Source of the DNA: Saprospiraceae bacterium
GTDB lineage: Bacteria; Bacteroidota; Bacteroidia; Chitinophagales; Saprospiraceae
Assembly (NCBI GenBank): GCA_027488135.1
Contig: JAIYCH010000022.1
Span: 1 to 64,000 of the forward strand
Direction: 5' to 3'
DNA length: 64,000 nucleotides
In this document: positions 60,151 through 64,000 of the stretch, piece by piece
Layout: every line of letters begins with the position of its first letter
Position numbering within the stretch: the stretch's first letter is position 1
The notes under the pieces: generated by a model
Seen by the model: the letters and a program-made list of their open reading frames with translations, nothing else
The model's database searches: none
What the model was told of the DNA's origin: nothing
Position numbers and translations under genes: made by a program

Positions 60151-61128
60151 TTAGGACAATTCACAAAATTGTTCTTCTTTACGCCAATCGAGCATAGGAA
60201 ATTCATCTTTATATTGTTTTAATTGGACTTTATACTTTTGTTTATATTTTATCCATTGCTCATCGTCATTGTCAAAAGGCTTATGATTCAAAGACTTACT
60301 GAATTTTTCCCAAATTTTTACTCTTTCTTGTGTCTTTTCTGAAAAGAATACCGATTTAAATCCATCGAAAATATATTCTATGGCGAGTTCAGAAGGATGA
60401 ATCATGTCGTGAGCATAAAAGCGGTAATCTCTTAAATCATCCATCATAATTTCGTAGGCGGGGAAATAATAAATTTCCGGCATTTTATTTACCAATGAAG
60501 AAACGGCCACCTTCAAAACAGATTTAGATAGCTGATTTTCAACCATTCCCATTTTTAAATGTCTCACTGGACTTACGCTCATAATAACATGTAAATCAGG
60601 AAAAAGACGTTTTAGGTTAAATAAAGAGTCTTGAAGCGCGTTAAAAATCTCCTCGGGAGATAAAAGATGTCTATAAAAAAAATGACCGGGAAGTTTATGA
60701 CAATTTCCCACTATTTCGTTTTTTTCTTTAGTTTTCCAAACGTGTGCAGTGCCATAAGTCAGCATCAAAACACTCGAAGTCTTCAAATAATTTATTAAAT
60801 GTTGTTTTGAAAGTTGAATTTTTTCCTGTAGCAGATCCTTATCTTTATGTTTAAACGATCCATGATACTTGACAGCATGCCAATAGCCCTGATAAAAAAT
60901 TAATTCTTCCTCTTTACTTTCAAGATTTGCGGCATCAAAAATGGCGTGAATGGATATCGGATCAAATAGCGTTCCAAATGGATTAATATAAACTGGGAAT
61001 TTGGCTACGGCCATTCTTTCTCCAATATTTTGAGAAAAACAGGAACCTAAGGCTAAAATAGATTGAGGGTGGTCTATATTGAAGGTAGCTTTTGGAAAAT
61101 CAATGGGGGTACGAAACATATTATTCAT
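60151..61128 (-). CDS. GSCFA domain protein
   Basis: 325 aa, no signal peptide. The ILALGSCFSQNIGERMA motif contains the GSCFA signature (here GSCFS), and PFGTLFDPISIHAIFDAA and MLTYGTAHVWK fit this GDSL-like SGNH hydrolase family. Its catalytic role has not been established to my knowledge; GDSL relatives are esterases, and the SVSPVRH segment could hold the final Asp/His. An alternative start is M4 (MFRTPIDFP). It is transcribed with, and upstream of, the secreted alpha/beta hydrolase, and is divergent from meaB. Confidence 0.85.
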   Translation of the reverse strand: MNNMFRTPIDFPKATFNIDHPQSILALGSCFSQNIGERMAVAKFPVYINPFGTLFDPISIHAIFDAANLESKEEELIFYQGYWHAVKYHGSFKHKDKDLLQEKIQLSKQHLINYLKTSSVLMLTYGTAHVWKTKEKNEIVGNCHKLPGHFFYRHLLSPEEIFNALQDSLFNLKRLFPDLHVIMSVSPVRHLKMGMVENQLSKSVLKVAVSSLVNKMPEIYYFPAYEIMMDDLRDYRFYAHDMIHPSELAIEYIFDGFKSVFFSEKTQERVKIWEKFSKSLNHKPFDNDDEQWIKYKQKYKVQLKQYKDEFPMLDWRKEEQFCELS

Positions 61129-61207
61129 ACAGGTTAAACGTTATGAAAAAATAAAATTACTCAATTAAAAATACTATTTTCAACTTGTCAAAAGTCTAAA
61201 ATCATGT

Positions 61208-62206
61208 ATGATCAATAAACAAACTTATACCCTACCGTCGAGTATAGAGGATTGGGTATCTGAGATAAAAAATGGCAATATACCTTTACTCAGCAAAGGC
61301 ATTACCCTGTTAGAAAGTAAATTGAAGCAAGATAAAGAAAGAGCGGATCAGATTCTTTCCTATTGTTCCCCTTACGGGAGCCCTTCTTCGTTGAGAATCA
61401 GTGTAACAGGCGCACCGGGCGTAGGTAAAAGTACTTTTATTGAGTGTTTAGGCAAAAAATGGACAGAAGAAGGTTTGAAAGTAGCTGTTTTGGCCATTGA
61501 TCCGAGCAGTAAAAACAGCAGAGGAAGTATTTTAGGAGATAAAACAAGGATGGAAAATCTATCTAAAAATCCACTGGCATTTATCAGACCTTCGCCTACA
61601 GGCAATGTACTTGGTGGGGTTAATAAAAATACAAGAGAAACTATTTTATTATGTGAACTAGCTGGTTTTGAACGTATTATTGTAGAAACAGTCGGTGTTG
61701 GGCAATCAGAAACAACTGTTAGTGAAATGGTTGATTTTTTTTTACTTTTATTATTGCCCGGTGCGGGTGATGAATTACAGGGTATCAAACGAGGGATTGT
61801 TGAGATGGCCGATATGCTAGTTATAAATAAGGCTGATGGCAGCAATTTAATAAAAGTAACCGAAGCGTTGACGGCCTATACCCTCGCTTTACACTTATTT
61901 CCAATCAGAAAAGATCAATGGGAACCACCCGTTTTACAATGTTCCTCTTTAGAAGAAACCGGATTTGAAAAAATTATGCAACAATTAATTTTATTTAGTT
62001 CAACTAATTATCGCAAAAATGAGTTATTGGATAAAAGAAAACATCAAATTGGCTATTGGTTTGACCAGCTAATTGAGGACAAATTACGAGAAGACTTTTT
62101 TTCTTTAGAAATGACAAAAGAAAAATATTTACATTTGAAGAATAAAGTTCTTTCGGGCGAAATGGTTCCTGGAAAAGCTTTGTTTCAACTTTTTAATTTA
62201 AAATAG
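61208..62206 (+). CDS. meaB: Methylmalonyl-CoA mutase-associated GTPase MeaB
   Basis: 332 aa, normal length. G-domain: Walker A VTGAPGVGKSTF (GAPGVGKS at 68-75), VLAIDPSSKNSRGSILGDKTRM, ERIIVETVGVGQSET as G3, and LVINKADGSN as the NKxD motif. It protects and reactivates methylmalonyl-CoA mutase (adenosylcobalamin). The mutase subunits are not in the window. It is first in a plus-strand run with lemA (7 nt later) and two TPM-domain genes; sharing a promoter with lemA is likely by proximity alone. The alternative ATG four bases upstream hits a stop at once. Confidence 0.95.
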   Translation: MINKQTYTLPSSIEDWVSEIKNGNIPLLSKGITLLESKLKQDKERADQILSYCSPYGSPSSLRISVTGAPGVGKSTFIECLGKKWTEEGLKVAVLAIDPSSKNSRGSILGDKTRMENLSKNPLAFIRPSPTGNVLGGVNKNTRETILLCELAGFERIIVETVGVGQSETTVSEMVDFFLLLLLPGAGDELQGIKRGIVEMADMLVINKADGSNLIKVTEALTAYTLALHLFPIRKDQWEPPVLQCSSLEETGFEKIMQQLILFSSTNYRKNELLDKRKHQIGYWFDQLIEDKLREDFFSLEMTKEKYLHLKNKVLSGEMVPGKALFQLFNLK

Positions 62207-62213
62207 TTTAATC

Positions 62214-62801
62214 ATGAAAAATTTAACCTGGTCCGTTGGACTTATTGTTGCGGGATTAATTCTCCTTTTTGGTGGTTGTAACACCTATAATTCATTAGTT
62301 AACCTGGACGAAGATGTTGAAAATGAGTGGGGAAAAGTACAATCAGCTTATCAAAGAAGAGCCGATTTAATCCCTAATCTTGTCAATACAGTTAAGGGTG
62401 TAGCAAATTTTGAGCAAACTACGCTAACACAAGTGGTTGAAGCCAGAGCGAAAGCGACGAGTACAACGATTGACCCATCCAATATTACGCCTGAAAGCCT
62501 GAAAGAATTTCAACAAGCACAACAAGGCCTTTCTTCATCTATTGGAAGGTTGTTAATGGTCAGTGAAAACTATCCTGAATTGAAAGCTAGTAATAACTTT
62601 CTAGAACTACAAGCCCAATTAGAAGGAACTGAAAACCGCATCAAGGTGGCAAGAGACAACTTCAATGATGTAGTTACGACCTATAACAAAAGAGTTAGAA
62701 GATTCCCGGCTTCCCTATTTGCAGGCATTATGGGCTTTTCCAAGCGCGCGCAGTTTGAAGCTGCAGACAACGCACAAGATGCACCTACGGTCACTTTTTA
62801 G
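62214..62801 (+). CDS. lemA: LemA family membrane protein
   Basis: 195 aa. An N-terminal helix (about 6-24) ends in a lipobox-like FGGCN (C22), so it may be a lipoprotein or have a signal anchor; the NEWGKVQSAYQRRADLIPNLVNTVKG segment is the LemA hallmark. The rest is helical. LemA is conserved and its role is unknown; in Listeria it was named for antigen presentation. It is encoded directly upstream of two TPM-domain proteins, the most common LemA neighbourhood. Confidence 0.92.
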   Translation: MKNLTWSVGLIVAGLILLFGGCNTYNSLVNLDEDVENEWGKVQSAYQRRADLIPNLVNTVKGVANFEQTTLTQVVEARAKATSTTIDPSNITPESLKEFQQAQQGLSSSIGRLLMVSENYPELKASNNFLELQAQLEGTENRIKVARDNFNDVVTTYNKRVRRFPASLFAGIMGFSKRAQFEAADNAQDAPTVTF

Positions 62802-62814
62802 TTTTATATAAGTT

Positions 62815-63249
62815 ATGGCAGATTTTAAATTAAGTAAAGAAGAAGAGAAGAAGATCATCCATGCCATTCGATCTGCCGAAGGACAAACCTCAGGTGAAAT
62901 CCGCGTTCACATTCAGAAAACCTTAACCCTTCCTGTTTATGAGGAGGCGGGTAAGGTTTTCTTGAAATTAGGGATGAATAAGACAGATCTTAGAAATGGC
63001 GTACTCCTGTTTATAGTTCCCACTAAAAAACAGTTTGCTATTTTAGGTGATTCTGGAATAAATCAATTGGTACCTGAGAATTTTTGGGTAGACTGCAAAG
63101 ATTCAATTCATAACCATTTTTCAAAAGGTCAGTTTAGTGAAGGTATTTGCGATACCATCACTAAAATAGGTGAAAAGTTAGTTCATTTTTTTCCTGTTTC
63201 AAAGGACGATATTAATGAACTCAGCGACGAAATTACTTACAGCGAATAG
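62815..63249 (+). CDS. TPM domain protein, small (YgcG-like)
   Basis: 144 aa, no signal peptide, so cytoplasmic or membrane-associated. The TPM fold appears as KIIHAIRSAEGQTSGEIRVHIQK, then LRNGVLLFIVPTKKQFAILGDSGIN and FSEGICDTITKIGEKLV. TPM domains occur in photosystem II repair (TLP18.3/Psb32) and phosphatase-like proteins of unknown activity. It lies 13 nt after lemA and 33 nt before the next TPM gene, forming the usual LemA-TPM-TPM set. Confidence 0.88.
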   Translation: MADFKLSKEEEKKIIHAIRSAEGQTSGEIRVHIQKTLTLPVYEEAGKVFLKLGMNKTDLRNGVLLFIVPTKKQFAILGDSGINQLVPENFWVDCKDSIHNHFSKGQFSEGICDTITKIGEKLVHFFPVSKDDINELSDEITYSE

Positions 63250-63282
63250 AGTGTAAGTTTCCATAACTTGAATTAAACTGCC

Positions 63283-64000
63283 ATGTTCCAATTTTCTTTT
63301 ATACGCATTCTTTTGTTGCATTTATTCATCATTATTGGTGTTTATTATGGAAATGCAAAGGAAATACCTGCTAAAAGTACTTTGCAGGTCTATGACTATG
63401 CTGGTATCCTCCAACCAAATGAAGTTGAATTTTTACAAAAAACATTAAAGGACTGGCAAGATTCTACCTCCATTGAAATGGCTGTAGTCATCGATAAATC
63501 ACTGGAGGATGAAGATATTTTTGAATATTCTTTAAAAATAGCTCAGTCTTGGGGCATTGGAGATAAATCGACCAATAATGGTATTTTACTCTATATTTCC
63601 GCAGGGGACAAAAAAATATTCATGCATATTGGTCCCGGTTTACAAGGGGTTATTCCAGATGCTTTGGGTAAACGAATCATTGAAAATATAATAAAACCTG
63701 CTTTTAGGGAACAAAAATATGGCGAGGGTATTGCAGCCGCTATCCTAACGCTACAAGAACTTGCCGCCGGAACTTATCAAGGTGGTAAAAATGAAGGCGT
63801 AGATAGTGCTTATGGATTCTTTTTTCTTCTCTTTATTCTAATTTTTGTTATCGCTGTTTTTCTTCTTTATCGTTCTGCCAGTCGTTCTCACACCTATTCA
63901 AGATCAGGTGATTACCATTCACCCGGTGGTATGTGGATTTTTCCTGGTGGTGGCTTTGGCTCGGGTTCAGGAAGTGGCTATGATAATGATTCTGGTGGTT
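63283..64000 (+). CDS. TPM domain protein with glycine-rich tail, 5' part (cut by window end)
   Basis: Translated by hand: the frame is open from the ATG at 63283 to the end (239 codons). A signal peptide (about 1-25, ending YYGNAKE) precedes the TPM domain: LQVYDYAGILQPNEVEFLQK, IGDKSTNNGILLYISAGDKKIF and GEGIAAAILTLQELAAG. A membrane helix (FFFLLFILIFVIAVFLLY) follows, then a Gly/Ser/Tyr-rich tail (GGGFGSGSGSGYDNDSGG) as in YgcG proteins. The end is missing. It closes the LemA-TPM-TPM set, which points to envelope upkeep, though the function is unproven. Confidence 0.9.
   Translation, partial: MFQFSFIRILLLHLFIIIGVYYGNAKEIPAKSTLQVYDYAGILQPNEVEFLQKTLKDWQDSTSIEMAVVIDKSLEDEDIFEYSLKIAQSWGIGDKSTNNGILLYISAGDKKIFMHIGPGLQGVIPDALGKRIIENIIKPAFREQKYGEGIAAAILTLQELAAGTYQGGKNEGVDSAYGFFFLLFILIFVIAVFLLYRSASRSHTYSRSGDYHSPGGMWIFPGGGFGSGSGSGYDNDSGG

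Noticed and set aside
61372-61845. A 157-codon frame antisense to meaB
   Set aside because: It mirrors the highly conserved GTPase motifs in the opposite strand and lacks any domain.
1-64000. tRNA, rRNA, CRISPR or integrase/transposase genes
   Set aside because: No tRNA-like cloverleaf sequences, rRNA motifs, regularly spaced repeats or recombinase signatures were seen in any gap.

Overview
The window is an AT-rich chromosomal segment of a Bacteroidota bacterium. The signs are a T9SS C-terminal sorting domain, GldB-like and UpxY-like proteins, a MurA with Asp in place of the catalytic Cys, a GH3-family acyl-adenylating protein, starts without Shine-Dalgarno sequences, and several TAnnTTTG promoter -7 boxes. 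A Saprospiria or Chitinophagia member would fit, but this cannot be settled from the window. There are no rRNA or tRNA genes, CRISPR arrays or recognisable transposases; most of the window is core metabolism and envelope genes.

Layout. 1-456: 5' part of a secreted fibronectin type III protein (minus). 457-1280: gene-free and full of inverted repeats. 1281-6991 (minus): a tight five-gene run of ABC ATPase, FtsX-type permease with a His-rich loop, DUF3299 protein, MoxR ATPase and DUF5682 protein; the VWA and SWIM partners usual for the last two are missing. 7099-17787: lipoprotein, gamma-glutamyltransferase, GH1 glycosidase, Hsp20, lipoprotein of unknown function, S9D peptidase, ClpB. 17784-22267 (minus): glgA-glgC-ppx/gppA-methyltransferase. 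22426-25901 (minus): a 36-codon ribosomal protein THX gene, GH3, LolA, LacI. 26193-28026: an NTF2-like protein and tagaturonate reductase, divergent from LacI with a clear LacI-type operator between them. 28066-33928 (minus): TPR protein, UpxY, WbpD-like acetyltransferase, WbpE-like aminotransferase, L-2-hydroxyglutarate oxidase, NadC. 34003-38137: GldB, 2OG-Fe(II) dioxygenase and DPP IV in one operon.

38470-43426: APC permease, exonuclease III, beta-barrel protein, Omp85-like protein. 43896-46892: an orphan DnaE2-type polymerase behind two tandem palindromes that look like a damage-response operator. 46917-52672: small exporter, VPS10/BNR-repeat protein, and divergent murB/murA around a 13-bp-arm inverted repeat. 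52942-56161 (minus): NSS transporter with a 33-aa MetS subunit, then glycerate kinase translationally coupled to a DUF5522 protein. 56346-61128: DUF1015 protein, amidohydrolase, T9SS-secreted alpha/beta hydrolase, GSCFA protein. 61208-64000: MeaB, LemA, two TPM-domain proteins, the last cut by the window end.

The best leads are the operator-like palindromes before dnaE2, the transporter/MoxR-DUF5682 operon without VWA, the pairing of L-2-hydroxyglutarate oxidase with WbpE/WbpD-like enzymes, and the murB/murA palindrome. No complete undescribed system was proven here. All family assignments come from reading motifs, not from database searches.
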